Shown: positions 24,950-34,284, numbered from the stretch's first letter. The stretch: 64,000 nt of DNA from Labedella gwakjiensis (GCF_003014675.1 NZ_PYAU01000001.1:1612001-1676000), one strand, 5' to 3'. Notes: a model not told the origin generated them from the sequence alone. Numbers and translations are program-made.

Positions 24950-25324
24950 ATGGTCGAGCAGGATCTCGCGCGCTTGCGCGAGTTCGCGCGCGACGAGCTT
25001 GACGTCCTCATCGAACACCGCAGCCGACAGGGCGAGGATCCGTGGGACTTCCTCCCCGACATGCCCACCGTCGACGAACTCGTCGTCCTCTCCCTCCGCG
25101 ACGACGCCCTCGACGATCGCGGCCTCACCGCCGAGTACGTCCTGGCTCGGCTCGCGGCCCGCTCGACCCGCTCGGATGCCGACGAGCACAGGCGTGCGCT
25201 CGAACGCATCGACGCCGACATCATCCGTTCCATCGGCATCGCCTACCCGGCTCTCACCCGCACCGCCTGGACGATGCTCGGCCGCTTCCAGCTCGACGAC
25301 GAACCCCGCGGATCCGCCTCCTGA
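24950..25324 (+). CDS. Conserved hypothetical acidic protein
   Basis: A 124-residue soluble, acidic, mostly helical protein (DLARLREFARDELDVLIEHR, later ALERIDADIIRSIGIAY). No family is recognised. GGAAGGGA precedes ATG 24950. It is followed after about 100 bp by the DUF6049-murJ operon. In related genomes a tRNA nucleotidyltransferase gene often sits near here; no such gene is visible in this window. Confidence 0.55.
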   Translation: MVEQDLARLREFARDELDVLIEHRSRQGEDPWDFLPDMPTVDELVVLSLRDDALDDRGLTAEYVLARLAARSTRSDADEHRRALERIDADIIRSIGIAYPALTRTAWTMLGRFQLDDEPRGSAS

Positions 25325-25425
25325 CGACCCCGGGTCCGCCTCCACCCGCGTTCCTCCCAGGTGTGACTCGGACCAGCCCGTAGAATCTCAGGATCAGGCC
25401 GGAGAGAACGGCGCTGCATCAACCC

Positions 25426-27690
25426 ATGAACTCACGCCTTCTGAAGAGCCTCTTGCGCTCCCTCCCCGTGACGGCTCTCGTCCTGGCGTTGCCCCTCTCC
25501 GCCGCACCGGCGTTCGCGGTCGATGTCGCGGGTACGACAGGGGGCGTTGTTCGTTCGGCGACGGGCGACGAGGCGACGGCGCCGACGCTCTCTATCCAGA
25601 TCGACACGGAGTCCGCGGCGGTCGACGACGACGAGCCGCTCCGCCTGACGATCACGGTGGACAATACGACAGGAGCCGACCTCGCCTCCGGCCGGGTGCG
25701 GATCGCAGCCGGATCGTCCACGATCGGTTCGAGTGCGACGCTCCACGCCCACCTCGACGGGACCGACCCGCTGCCGACGCCGACCGATCTCGTCGACGTC
25801 ACGGTCCCTTCGGTCGCGGCCGACACGAGCTACACCTCCGAGACCATCACCGTGCCGCACGACCGGCTCGCCATGCCGGCCGACTACGGCGCCGTCCCGA
25901 TCACGGCGACATTCGCGACCGCCGGAACGTCGATCGCCGCCCACGACACGTACATCGCGGCTGCGGCGGAACCGACGAACACGATCGAACTGTCGATCGC
26001 GATGCCGATCACAGCGCCCACGGGACAGAACGGACTGATCAGCGCCGACTCCCTCGCCACCTATACGGCCGCCGGCGGGGTCCTCTCGCGTCAGCTCGAC
26101 GGCGCGGCCGGACGGGACGTCGCTCTCGCGGTCGACCCTCTGATCATCGCCTCGATCCGCGCCCTCGGCGCCGCGGCCCCGGCGAGCGCCCTCGCGTGGC
26201 TCGACCGGCTCTCATCGATCTCGAACGAGACGTTCGCCCTGCAGTTCGCCGACGCCGACGGTGCCGTCCAGGCGGCAGCGGGCGCCGATTCCCTCCTCGA
26301 GCCGCTCTCCTTCGACTTCGCGATCCCCGAGGACTACACAGCCGTCGTCCCGACCGAGACGGCGACCCCCGATCCGACCGAGACGCCCGACCCCGACGGA
26401 GACGACGCCGGCGGCGATGACGCCGACGCGATTCCCACGAGCGAGGACCTCCTCGAGTTCGACTGGTCCATGGACGGCATGATCTGGCCGGCCGAGGGCA
26501 CGGTCACCGCTGCGGACCTCGACGTCTTCGCGGGCAGTGGAGTCGAGGAGACCATCCTCAGTTCGGGCAACGTCGCCGATGCCACGGCCCACCCCGCCGC
26601 ATCGCGGGTGGGCGACCGCGACGCGCTCGTCTCGGACGACGCCGTGTCCTCGGCCCTCCGGCAGGCCGCCACCGCCGTGACCGCGAGCGACTTCGCCGAT
26701 GCTGTGTCGACGATCTCGGCGGAACTGGCCGTGAGCGCGCGCGAGCAGGGAGCCACCGGTCGCGCGATGCTCGCGACGCTCGACCGCGGCTGGCCGCCGA
26801 CGGCCTCGCGACTCGGCGAAGCGCTCGACGCCGTCTCCGACCTCCCCACGGTGGACCCCATCGCCCTCTCCGACGTCCGCGACGAGGAGCGCATCGACGT
26901 CGCTCTCGCTGATGTCGAGCCCGACGCGTCTCGCACCGGCGCCGTCTCGCTCCTGATGGACCGCGAGGCCCAGCTGACGGAGTTCTCGTCCGTCCTCACC
27001 ACACCGGCCCTCCTCACGGGGAGGGAACGCGTGCAGATCCTCACGCTGCTCTCCGTCGACTGGGCGGACACGAACGACGAGTGGTCGGAGGCCCTCTCCG
27101 CCCACAGCCAGCAGACGACCGACCTCCTCGGCTCCGTCTCCATCCTCAATTCGAGCGACGTGCTCCTCGTCGGCAACGAGAGCGCCATCCCCTTCGGCGT
27201 CCGGAACGACTCCCCGTACGACGTGCAGGTCGTGATCGACGCGACCCCGTCGAACATCCGTCTCGACGTGGGCGAGCCGCAGACGGTGGAGGTCTCGGCG
27301 GAATCGCGCCAGACGGTGCGCGTGCCGGTGAAGGCGCAGCTCGGAAACGGCGACGTCGGTCTCACCGTCACCCTGTCGTCCGTCTCCGGCGTCCGCGTGG
27401 GGAACCCCGTCACCGCCACGGTCGCGGTCCGCGCCGATTGGGAGGGCATCGGAGCCGTCATCGCCGTGGTCCTCGTGGTCGCCATGCTCGTCGCGGGTAT
27501 CGTCCGCACCGTCCTCCGCCGTCGCACGCGACTCGCGGAACGGGCCGACGCGAAGGGAGCGGCCGCCGCGAAGGGAGCAGTCGACGCGAAGGGAACAGCC
27601 GCCGCCGAGACGGACCCCGCGACCCCCGCATCCGACACGAGCGACTCGGGAGACACCGCTCCCCGCCCCGACACGGAGGAACGCCCGTGA
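25426..27690 (+). CDS. DUF6049 family secreted membrane-anchored protein
   Basis: A 754-residue protein encoded directly upstream of murJ, the position of mycobacterial Rv3909. It has a signal peptide (SLLRSLPVTALVLALPLSAA, cleavage near APAFA), a large extracytoplasmic part with an acidic Thr/Pro-Asp linker (about residues 305-330), a C-terminal beta domain (DVQVVIDATPSNIRLDVGEP) and one membrane helix (VIAVVLVVAMLVAGIVRTVL, about 683-703) followed by an Ala/Lys-rich cytoplasmic tail. The topology fits a surface factor partnering MurJ. No ribosome site stands close to ATG 25426, so the start is uncertain. Its stop overlaps the murJ start (GTGA). Confidence 0.8.
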   Translation: MNSRLLKSLLRSLPVTALVLALPLSAAPAFAVDVAGTTGGVVRSATGDEATAPTLSIQIDTESAAVDDDEPLRLTITVDNTTGADLASGRVRIAAGSSTIGSSATLHAHLDGTDPLPTPTDLVDVTVPSVAADTSYTSETITVPHDRLAMPADYGAVPITATFATAGTSIAAHDTYIAAAAEPTNTIELSIAMPITAPTGQNGLISADSLATYTAAGGVLSRQLDGAAGRDVALAVDPLIIASIRALGAAAPASALAWLDRLSSISNETFALQFADADGAVQAAAGADSLLEPLSFDFAIPEDYTAVVPTETATPDPTETPDPDGDDAGGDDADAIPTSEDLLEFDWSMDGMIWPAEGTVTAADLDVFAGSGVEETILSSGNVADATAHPAASRVGDRDALVSDDAVSSALRQAATAVTASDFADAVSTISAELAVSAREQGATGRAMLATLDRGWPPTASRLGEALDAVSDLPTVDPIALSDVRDEERIDVALADVEPDASRTGAVSLLMDREAQLTEFSSVLTTPALLTGRERVQILTLLSVDWADTNDEWSEALSAHSQQTTDLLGSVSILNSSDVLLVGNESAIPFGVRNDSPYDVQVVIDATPSNIRLDVGEPQTVEVSAESRQTVRVPVKAQLGNGDVGLTVTLSSVSGVRVGNPVTATVAVRADWEGIGAVIAVVLVVAMLVAGIVRTVLRRRTRLAERADAKGAAAAKGAVDAKGTAAAETDPATPASDTSDSGDTAPRPDTEERP
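27547..27600 (+). repeat. Three tandem 18-bp repeats in the DUF6049 gene
   Basis: Units at 27547-27564, 27565-27582 and 27583-27600 share the core GCGAAGGGA and encode (D/A)AKG(A/T)(A/V) in the cytoplasmic tail just after the membrane helix. The repeat is in frame, so copy-number change would only lengthen or shorten a basic flexible tail. Confidence 0.85.
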
Positions 27691-29315
27691 CCACCGGAAA
27701 CGGACCGTCCATCGGACGCGCGAGCGCGTTCCTCGCCTCCGGCACCATGGTGTCGCGCCTTCTCGGCTTCGTGATGGCGATCCTGCTCGCGCAGACCGTG
27801 GGTGCGGTCGGGTTCAGCGGTGACGCGTTCGCCCTCGCCAACCGGCTGCCGAACAACCTGTACGCCCTCATCGCCGGCGGCGTGGTGAGCGCGATCCTCG
27901 TGCCGAGCATCGTGAAGGCGATCGTGAGCGAGGATCGCGGCCGCGCCTACGTCAACAAGCTGCTCACGCTCGGCATGGTCATCCTCTTCGCAGCCACGGT
28001 CGTCGCGGTGCTCGCGGCTCCGCTGCTCGTCCGGCTGTACGGCCAGACGATGCCCCAGTCGCAGTTCGACCTCGCCGTGACCTTCGCGTACTGGTGCCTT
28101 CCGCAGGTGTTCTTCTACGGCCTGTACGCGCTGCTCGGCGAGGTCCTCAACGCCCACAAGCTCTTCGGCCCGTTCACCTGGGCGCCCGTGTTCAACAACA
28201 TCGTCGCGATCTCCGGTCTCCTCGTCTTCGGTGCCCTCTTCGGCGCCGACCCCACGGGCGAGCGCGGCGTGACCACATGGAGTACCCCCATGGTCGCCGT
28301 GCTCGCGGGATCCGCGACCCTCGGCATCGCCGTGCAGGCGGTCGTGCTGTTCTTCTTCTGGAAGAAGGTGGGACTGCGTTTCCGCCCCGACTTCGGCTGG
28401 CGCGGGATCGGTCTCGCCCAGACGGGGAAGATGGCCGGCTGGACGCTCGCCATGATCGGTGCCACGCTCGTCGCCGGCATCGTCCAGACCAACGTGACGA
28501 TGCTCGCGTCCGGCGGCAACGCCGCCACGGCGGCCCTGCAGTACGCATGGCTCATCTTCATGCTCCCGCACAGCGTGATCGCCGTGTCCGTGGCCACCGC
28601 GTACTTCACACGCCTGGCCGAGCACGCCCACGCCGGTCGCACCACGGAGCTGAAGGCCGACGTCGCATCGGCGACGCGGCAGATCAGCCTCCTGATCGTT
28701 CTCGCCGCCGCCGTGATCGCCGCCTGCGCGATGCCGTTCGCGAGCCTCTTCACCGGCACGTTCGACGACGCCGGCGCGTTGGCAGGTCCGCTCGTCGCCT
28801 ACATCGTGGGTCTCGTACCCTTCACGATCCTCTTCGTCCTGCAGCGCACGTTCTACGCCCTCAGCGACACCCGCACGCCCTTCTTCTTCACCGTCGCGCA
28901 GGTCGTCGTGTTCTCGGGGCTCGCGCTCGCGTGCGGCTTCCTCCTCCCCGATGGGCTCATCGGTATCGGTGTCGCCGCGTCGATCTCGATCGCGGGCACC
29001 GTGCAGATGCTCCTCGCGTTCATCCTCCTGCGGCGCAAGATCGGCGGTCTCGATGCTGCGCCCGTCGTCCAGGCGATCGTCGGCTTCGCCGTCGCGGCCA
29101 TCCCGGCACTCGGGGCGGGACTCGGCGCGGCGGTGTTCCTCGGGGCCTTCACCGACGGCGGCTTCGCCACCACGACCGTGATCGGCGCCCTCGTCTCGAT
29201 GGTCGTCATCGGCACGGTCTCGGCCGCCGTCTACTTCTCGGTCCTCATCGTCATGCGCTCACCCGACCTGCAGTCAGCCGTCGCCCCGATCGCCCGCCGC
29301 TTCCGCCGCCGCTGA
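27687..29315 (+). CDS. murJ: Lipid II flippase MurJ
   Basis: A 542-residue polytopic membrane protein of the MurJ (MviN) family with about 14 helices, which moves the peptidoglycan precursor lipid II across the membrane. Family marks include TMVSRLLGFVMAILLAQTVG at the start, ALANRLPNNLYALIAGG, and FYALSDTRTPFF in the middle. Length is that of the plain flippase: the C-terminal pseudokinase and extracellular domain of mycobacterial MurJ are absent. GTG 27687 follows GGAGGAACGCCC and overlaps the DUF6049 stop, so the two are translationally coupled. Confidence 0.92.
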   Translation: MTTGNGPSIGRASAFLASGTMVSRLLGFVMAILLAQTVGAVGFSGDAFALANRLPNNLYALIAGGVVSAILVPSIVKAIVSEDRGRAYVNKLLTLGMVILFAATVVAVLAAPLLVRLYGQTMPQSQFDLAVTFAYWCLPQVFFYGLYALLGEVLNAHKLFGPFTWAPVFNNIVAISGLLVFGALFGADPTGERGVTTWSTPMVAVLAGSATLGIAVQAVVLFFFWKKVGLRFRPDFGWRGIGLAQTGKMAGWTLAMIGATLVAGIVQTNVTMLASGGNAATAALQYAWLIFMLPHSVIAVSVATAYFTRLAEHAHAGRTTELKADVASATRQISLLIVLAAAVIAACAMPFASLFTGTFDDAGALAGPLVAYIVGLVPFTILFVLQRTFYALSDTRTPFFFTVAQVVVFSGLALACGFLLPDGLIGIGVAASISIAGTVQMLLAFILLRRKIGGLDAAPVVQAIVGFAVAAIPALGAGLGAAVFLGAFTDGGFATTTVIGALVSMVVIGTVSAAVYFSVLIVMRSPDLQSAVAPIARRFRRR

Positions 29316-29348
29316 ACCGCGGTCCGGGAGCCGTTCTCCCCGCGGGGA

Positions 29349-30281
29349 TCACCCGATGAAGCGGACCGGGAAATCGGAGATGTGAAGCTCAGACGATCGG
29401 ATGATCCCCTCGATCGCAGGGTGATGCTCTTCCGGCGCGACGATCTGCACCTTCTCGACTCCGTCGATCGGTGTGCCGCCACCGTCCGCCCAGTAGCTCT
29501 CGACGTCGCCGTCATCGGCGAGCTCGGTGAGGAGCTCGACGTAGTCGTCGGTCTCTCCCGGCTCGAGGACGAGGATGAGGTTCGCCGAGTTGATCTCGAC
29601 GGCCGTCTCGGCGTCGAGACCGGCGGCGGCGATGAGATCGTCGGCGTGCTCGACGAGCGGCAGGAGGTGCGTGAAACCGGTCGACGCATCCTCGTCGAGC
29701 GCGACGAGCGCGAACCGGCCGTCCTCCCAGATGGCAGGCTGGACGGAAAGGCCCGGCGCGACCTCGTCGAGCTCCTCGACGAGTCGCACGACGTCGAACC
29801 CGAAGGCGGGACACCCCGCGTCGTCGGCCGCGATCGTCGACGAGACGCCGGGACCCGTGTGCACTGACACCTCGGTCGACGCGTCTGTCCGGACGATGAT
29901 CGACCACGTTACGGGGTCGGGATAGTCCGTCGAGCACGCCGCATCGAGCAGGCCGGGAAGCCCGGCCTCCTCGACCGTGACGGTCATCCACGACGTGGGG
30001 CTGAGGAAGGTCGGCGCCTCGACCCAGCGCTCCGTATCGACGCTCGCGACGCCGGGTAGGTCCTCCACCTGGGATTCGAACGCGTCGAACGACGCGCTCG
30101 GCCGGTCGAAGTGCGTCTCGTCCACCATCCACCCGAACACCACGACGGCCCCGGTCACGCAGCCCGCGACCACGACAAGGAGGACCGAGAGCCAGACGAG
30201 CGTCGCTGTCCGGGGGCGAGCACGACCCGGGTCCCGGTCGCCGTGCTCGGGATCCGTCCGTTCAGTGGCCATCGTCGGCAT
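29349..30281 (-). CDS. Membrane-anchored hypothetical protein
   Basis: A 310-residue protein with one N-terminal membrane helix (LVWLSVLLVVVAGCVTGAVVVF, about 28-49) and a large extracytoplasmic part made of repeated segments (FDAFESQVEDLPGVASVDTE; SWMTVTVEEA; EINSANLILVLEPGE). Its layout resembles the lipoprotein encoded at 44993, whose segments also begin with a divergence-style phrase about an event value, suggesting a related repeat fold; this needs alignment. AGGAGG lies 8 bp before the start. It is inserted on the opposite strand between murJ and trxB, where mycobacteria carry sigM. Confidence 0.55.
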   Translation of the reverse strand: MPTMATERTDPEHGDRDPGRARPRTATLVWLSVLLVVVAGCVTGAVVVFGWMVDETHFDRPSASFDAFESQVEDLPGVASVDTERWVEAPTFLSPTSWMTVTVEEAGLPGLLDAACSTDYPDPVTWSIIVRTDASTEVSVHTGPGVSSTIAADDAGCPAFGFDVVRLVEELDEVAPGLSVQPAIWEDGRFALVALDEDASTGFTHLLPLVEHADDLIAAAGLDAETAVEINSANLILVLEPGETDDYVELLTELADDGDVESYWADGGGTPIDGVEKVQIVAPEEHHPAIEGIIRSSELHISDFPVRFIG

Positions 30282-30429
30282 CGGTTCGCCTCCTGACAGA
30301 GCGTGCCGTCCTCTTCTGCCCTGAACCTACTCCGCGGGGACCACACCGACACGTCCGGGCGTCGAACACCACGCGAACAATCTCCGCTGCACCGTGGCGC
30401 CGATAGGGGCGGCGCAACACCCAGCCGCC

Positions 30430-30456
30430 GGGAATAGCGCGGACCTACAATGAGTT
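30430..30456 (+). promoter_or_regulatory. SigR-type promoter upstream of trxB
   Basis: GGGAAT (30430-30435), exactly 18 bases, GTT (30454-30456): a perfect match to the thiol-oxidative-stress consensus GGGAAT-N18-GTT known for SigR/SigH in actinomycetes. A TACAAT box at 30446-30451 could also serve the housekeeping sigma factor. The sigma gene itself is not in the window. Confidence 0.7.
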
Positions 30457-30488
30457 TCAGCAGGCGACACATGAAACGAGGAGTTCGA

Positions 30489-31475
30489 GTGCGCAACGTC
30501 ATCATCATCGGTTCCGGCCCAGCGGGCTATACCGCTGCCATCTACGCGGCACGCGCCGGGCTCGAGCCCGTCCTGCTCGCGAGCTCGGTCGAGGCGGGCG
30601 GCGAGCTCATGAACACCACGGAGATCGAGAACTTCCCCGGCTTCCCCGACGGCATCATGGGCCCGGATCTCATGGCCAAGTTCCAGGAGCAGGCCGAGCG
30701 CTTCGGTACCGAGGTCATCCTCGACGACGTCACGGAGCTCGACCTCACGGGCGAGACCAAAACCATCAAGACCGGTTACTCGGGCGATTTCGAGGGTCGC
30801 ACGGTCATCTTCGCCACCGGGTCCGCCTACCGGAAGCTCGGCCTCGGTGACGAGGACCGGCTCTCCGGTCGCGGCGTCTCGTGGTGCGCCACGTGTGACG
30901 GCTTCTTCTTCAAGGGCAAGGAGATCGCTGTCGTCGGTGGCGGCGACTCCGCGATGGAGGAGGCCACCTTCCTCACGCGTTTCGCCTCGAAGGTCTACGT
31001 GATCCACCGCCGCGACTCGCTCAAGGCGTCCAAGATCATGCAGGATCGCGCGTTCGCGAACGAGAAGATCGAGTTCGTGTGGAACTCCGAGGTCGCCGGC
31101 ATCGTCGGCGAGAACGCGGTCGAGGGCGTCGTGCTCCGCGACACGGTCGACGGTTCCGAGCGCCAGCTCGACATCGGCGGGCTGTTCGTCGCGATCGGCA
31201 ACGACCCGCGCACCCACCTCATCCACGGCCAGCTCGATCTCACGGACGAGGGCACGATCGCCGTCGAGGGCCGTTCCTCGCGCACCAACCTGCCGGGTGT
31301 CTTCGCCGCCGGCGACGTGATCGACCCCCACTACCGCCAGGCCATCACGGCCGCCGGTTCGGGAACGGTCGCGGCGCTCGACGCCGAGCACTACCTGTCG
31401 GCCCTCGACGACGCCGAGAAACTCGACGAGGAGGGCGAATCAGCGGAAGCCGAAGCCCTCATCGCCTCCGCCTGA
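30489..31475 (+). CDS. trxB: Thioredoxin-disulfide reductase
   Basis: FAD- and NADPH-dependent reductase of 328 residues that keeps thioredoxin reduced. The FAD motif IIIGSGPAGYTAA is at residues 6-17, the redox-active cysteines in CATC at 133-136, the NADPH motif VVGGGDSA near 149-154, and AAGDV near the C-terminus. GTG 30489 is preferred because GAGGAG precedes it and VRNVIIIGSG is the usual start; ATG 30471 would add six residues. The thioredoxin gene follows 62 bp downstream on the same strand, and the SigR-type promoter suggests induction by disulfide stress. Confidence 0.95.
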   Translation: MRNVIIIGSGPAGYTAAIYAARAGLEPVLLASSVEAGGELMNTTEIENFPGFPDGIMGPDLMAKFQEQAERFGTEVILDDVTELDLTGETKTIKTGYSGDFEGRTVIFATGSAYRKLGLGDEDRLSGRGVSWCATCDGFFFKGKEIAVVGGGDSAMEEATFLTRFASKVYVIHRRDSLKASKIMQDRAFANEKIEFVWNSEVAGIVGENAVEGVVLRDTVDGSERQLDIGGLFVAIGNDPRTHLIHGQLDLTDEGTIAVEGRSSRTNLPGVFAAGDVIDPHYRQAITAAGSGTVAALDAEHYLSALDDAEKLDEEGESAEAEALIASA

Positions 31476-31490
31476 CCCGAAGACCAGCGT

Positions 31491-31512
31491 CCCTTCGACA
31501 CGCTCAGGGACC
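31491..31512. repeat. REP-like element (CCCTTCGACACGCTCAGGGACC)
   Basis: A copy of the dispersed CCCTGAGC-N-TGTCGAAGGG element lying in the 62-bp gap between trxB and trxA. It is imperfectly palindromic and may form a small hairpin between the two coding regions. Confidence 0.75.
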
Positions 31513-31537
31513 AAAAGCCAGAGAAAGAAGACACATC

Positions 31538-31861
31538 ATGTCAGCACGTGCAGTGGACCAGGCCTCGTTCGAGGCAGAGGTCCTGAAGAGCGACAAGCCC
31601 GTCCTCGTCGACTTCTGGGCGGAATGGTGCGGCCCCTGCCGCATGGTCTCCCCGATCCTCGACCAGATCGCCGCGGAGAACGCCGACAAGCTCGACATCG
31701 TCAAGGTGAACGTCGACGAGAACCCGCAGCTCGCGATGGAGTACCAGATCGTCTCCATCCCGGCGATGAAGGTGTTCCAGAACGGTGAGGTCATCCAGAC
31801 GGTCATCGGCGCGAAGCCGAAGGCCGCCCTCGAGGCCGACCTGGCCGCCGTCCTGGCGTAA
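31538..31861 (+). CDS. trxA: Thioredoxin
   Basis: A 107-residue classical thioredoxin, cytoplasmic, reducing disulfides in target proteins. The active site WCGPC has its cysteines at 31 and 34, preceded by the usual PVLVDFWAEW; the cis-proline is in VSIPAMKVF. It is recycled by the reductase encoded upstream. A clear terminator follows. Confidence 0.95.
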   Translation: MSARAVDQASFEAEVLKSDKPVLVDFWAEWCGPCRMVSPILDQIAAENADKLDIVKVNVDENPQLAMEYQIVSIPAMKVFQNGEVIQTVIGAKPKAALEADLAAVLA

Positions 31862-31874
31862 CCGACACCTCGAG

Positions 31875-31905
31875 AGGCCCGTCCGGTTACGCCGGGCGGG
31901 CCTTT
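31875..31905 (+). terminator. Intrinsic terminator of trxBA
   Basis: Twelve-base stem AGGCCCGTCCGG / CCGGGCGGGCCT (one wobble pair) with loop TTACG, followed by TTTCG, 14 bases after the trxA stop codon. The strongest hairpin of this kind in the window. Confidence 0.75.
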
Positions 31906-31977
31906 CGCGTACCCGGCGTTTCGACCCCTCTCGGACTCCCCCGATAGCATTCGTACAGACGAGAACGGAAACGCAAC

Positions 31978-33300
31978 GTGTCAGACCAGAGCATCTCCCG
32001 CTCACCGGGCAACAACCTCGACCCTTGGTACGCGAACTACGCGGAACGCACCTCCGGCCTCTCGGCCAGCGAGGTGCGAGCCCTCTTCGCCGTCGCCAGT
32101 CGCCCGGAGGTCGTGTCGCTCGCCGGCGGCATGCCGTTCGTCTCCGCGCTCCCGGCCGAGCTCATCACGGGCTCTCTCGAGAAGGTCATGCGCGAGCAGG
32201 GCGGAATGGCCCTCCAGTACGGATCGGGGGCCGGGCAGCCCGCGCTGCGCGAGCAGATCCTCGAGGTCATGGCGCTCGAGGGCATCAGGGGCACGGTCGA
32301 CAACGTCGTGACCACGACGGGGTCGCAGCAGGCCCTCGACCTCGTCACGAAGCTCTTCATCGACCCGGGTGACGTCATCCTCGCCGAGGCACCCAGCTAC
32401 GTCGGCGCGATCGGCGTCTTCCGCTCGTACCAGGCGAACGTGGTGCACGTGGCGATGGACGACGACGGACTCAACCCGGAGGCGCTCCGCGAGACGATCG
32501 CGCATCTGCGCGGGCAGGGTCGCCGCATCAAGTTCCTCTACACGATCCCGAACTTCCACAACCCTGCCGGCGTGACGCTCTCCGCCGCGCGCCGCCCCGA
32601 GATCCTCGAGATCTGCCGCCAGAACGAGATCCTCGTGCTCGAGGACAACCCGTACGGCCTCCTGCATTTCGAGGAGAAAGCTCCGGACGCACTGCGGTCG
32701 ATCGACGAGAACGGCGTGATCTACCTCGGCTCGTTCTCGAAGACCCTCGCCCCCGGTTTCCGCGTCGGCTGGGCGCTCGCGCCGCACGCGATCTGCGAGA
32801 AGCTCATCCTCGCCGCCGAGTCCGCCATCCTGTCACCCAGCGCGTTCAGCCAGCTGACCGTATCGGAGTACCTGCGGTCGACCGACTGGATGGCGCAGAT
32901 CGACACCTTCCGCGGGGTCTACAAGCAGCGCAAAGAGGCGATGATCGCGGCCCTCGAGGAGTACCTCCCCGACCTGTCGTGGACCGACCCCAACGGCGGC
33001 TTCTACGTGTGGCTCACCCTGCCGGACCGGCTCGACTCCAAGCAGATGCTGCCCCGTGCGGTGAAGGAACTCGTGGCCTACACCCCCGGTACAGCGTTCT
33101 TCGCAGACGGGCGCGGGCGGCACGCCATGCGGTTGTCCTTCTGCTACCCCACACCGGAGAACATCCGCGTGGGAATCCGACGCCTCGCCACCGTGATCAA
33201 TGGGGAGCTCGACCTCCTCGACACCTTCGCCGGCACCGGACCACTCCAGATCGCTTCCCGCGAACTGCACGTGTCCGCACCGCCGCCCAACATCGACTGA
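31978..33300 (+). CDS. PLP-dependent aminotransferase, class I/II (MocR/2-aminoadipate type)
   Basis: A 440-residue fold-type I aminotransferase. The lysine that binds pyridoxal phosphate is in SFSKTLAPGFRVGW; PNFHNPAGVTLS carries the conserved Asn/Pro segment, LEDNPYG the PLP-pyridine Asp, and the C-terminal MRLSFCYP the substrate-binding arginine. The N-terminal GGMPFVSALPAE stretch is typical of the 2-aminoadipate/branched aminotransferase branch; no HTH domain is present. GTG 31978 is the only plausible start. It is separated by 30 bp from a D-Ala-D-Ala-ligase homologue, which makes an amino-acid supply role possible. Confidence 0.88.
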   Translation: MSDQSISRSPGNNLDPWYANYAERTSGLSASEVRALFAVASRPEVVSLAGGMPFVSALPAELITGSLEKVMREQGGMALQYGSGAGQPALREQILEVMALEGIRGTVDNVVTTTGSQQALDLVTKLFIDPGDVILAEAPSYVGAIGVFRSYQANVVHVAMDDDGLNPEALRETIAHLRGQGRRIKFLYTIPNFHNPAGVTLSAARRPEILEICRQNEILVLEDNPYGLLHFEEKAPDALRSIDENGVIYLGSFSKTLAPGFRVGWALAPHAICEKLILAAESAILSPSAFSQLTVSEYLRSTDWMAQIDTFRGVYKQRKEAMIAALEEYLPDLSWTDPNGGFYVWLTLPDRLDSKQMLPRAVKELVAYTPGTAFFADGRGRHAMRLSFCYPTPENIRVGIRRLATVINGELDLLDTFAGTGPLQIASRELHVSAPPPNID

Positions 33301-33330
33301 CCAGCCCTCCCGATCGAGAGAGATCAACGA

Positions 33331-34284
33331 ATGACCGACAGCCGGAAACTCACCATCGCTGTTCTCGCCGGGGGCATCTCCCACGAGCGGGACGTCTCCT
33401 TGCGCTCGGGTCGCCGGGTCGCCGACGAACTCGCCGAGGCAGGGCACACCGCGGTTCTCCGCGACCCCGGCGCAGGGATCCTCGACTGGATCGTGGAGAC
33501 AGCCCCCGACGTCGTCTGGCCGGCGCTACACGGCGCCAGCGGCGAGGACGGTGCCCTGCAGGCCCTCCTGCGCGGCCGTGGCATCCCCTACGTCGGCTCG
33601 CACCCCGAGGCGGCGGGCCTCGCCTGGTCGAAGCCCACGGCGAAGGCTCTCGTGGCCCGCGAGGGCATCGCGACACCCGAGTGGCTCGCTCTTCCCCGTG
33701 AGACGTTCACCGAACTCGGTGCCGGAGCGGTCCTCGGCGAGGTCGCACGCACCATCGGTACTCCGGCGGTCGTGAAGCCGTCCCAGGGAGGCTCGGCACA
33801 GGGTGTCTCCATCATCGACGACGCCTCGCAGCTGCCGCGCGCGATGGTCGACGCGTACACCTACTCGGACGTGGCGCTCATCGAGCGCAAGATCGAGGGC
33901 ACGGAGCTCGCCGTGACCGTCGTGGACACCGGAGACGGACCTCGTGCGCTTCCAGCGGTGGAGATCCAGCCACTCTCAGGCGTGTACAGCTTCGAGGCGC
34001 GCTACAACGCGGGCGAGACGACGTTCTATGCGCCGGCTCGTGTGTCCGATGATGTCTCGGCAGCCGCCGCACGCACCGCCGTCGCGGTCCACGAACTCCT
34101 CGGACTGCGTCACATCTCCCGCATCGACCTGATCGTCGCCGCCGACGGCACCGCCTGGTTCCTCGAGGCCAACATGCTTCCGGGTCTCACGGAGACGTCC
34201 CTCGCTCCGCTCGCGATCGAGGCGGCCGGACTCGAGCTGTCTGAGCTCTACTCCGACCTCGCCCGTACGGCAGCCGTCGGCTGA
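33331..34284 (+). CDS. D-alanine-D-alanine ligase family protein
   Basis: A 317-residue ATP-grasp ligase, somewhat shorter than typical Ddl. It shows AVLAGGISHERDVSLRSG (the ATP-grasp first motif), WPALHGASGEDGALQALL, VVKPSQGGSAQGVS (phosphate-binding loop), EARYNAGETTFYAPA and the metal-site LEANMLPGLTETS. Family enzymes join two D-alanines in the cytoplasm for peptidoglycan; because a dedicated Ddl is usually longer, this may be an isoenzyme. Its position between an aminotransferase and the partition genes is a recurrent actinobacterial layout. Convergent with parB. Confidence 0.8.
   Translation: MTDSRKLTIAVLAGGISHERDVSLRSGRRVADELAEAGHTAVLRDPGAGILDWIVETAPDVVWPALHGASGEDGALQALLRGRGIPYVGSHPEAAGLAWSKPTAKALVAREGIATPEWLALPRETFTELGAGAVLGEVARTIGTPAVVKPSQGGSAQGVSIIDDASQLPRAMVDAYTYSDVALIERKIEGTELAVTVVDTGDGPRALPAVEIQPLSGVYSFEARYNAGETTFYAPARVSDDVSAAAARTAVAVHELLGLRHISRIDLIVAADGTAWFLEANMLPGLTETSLAPLAIEAAGLELSELYSDLARTAAVG

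Noticed and set aside
33331-34284. Assignment as the sole housekeeping ddl
   Set aside because: Motifs fit the ligase family, but the protein is shorter than usual, so a second ddl elsewhere is likely; no gene symbol given.
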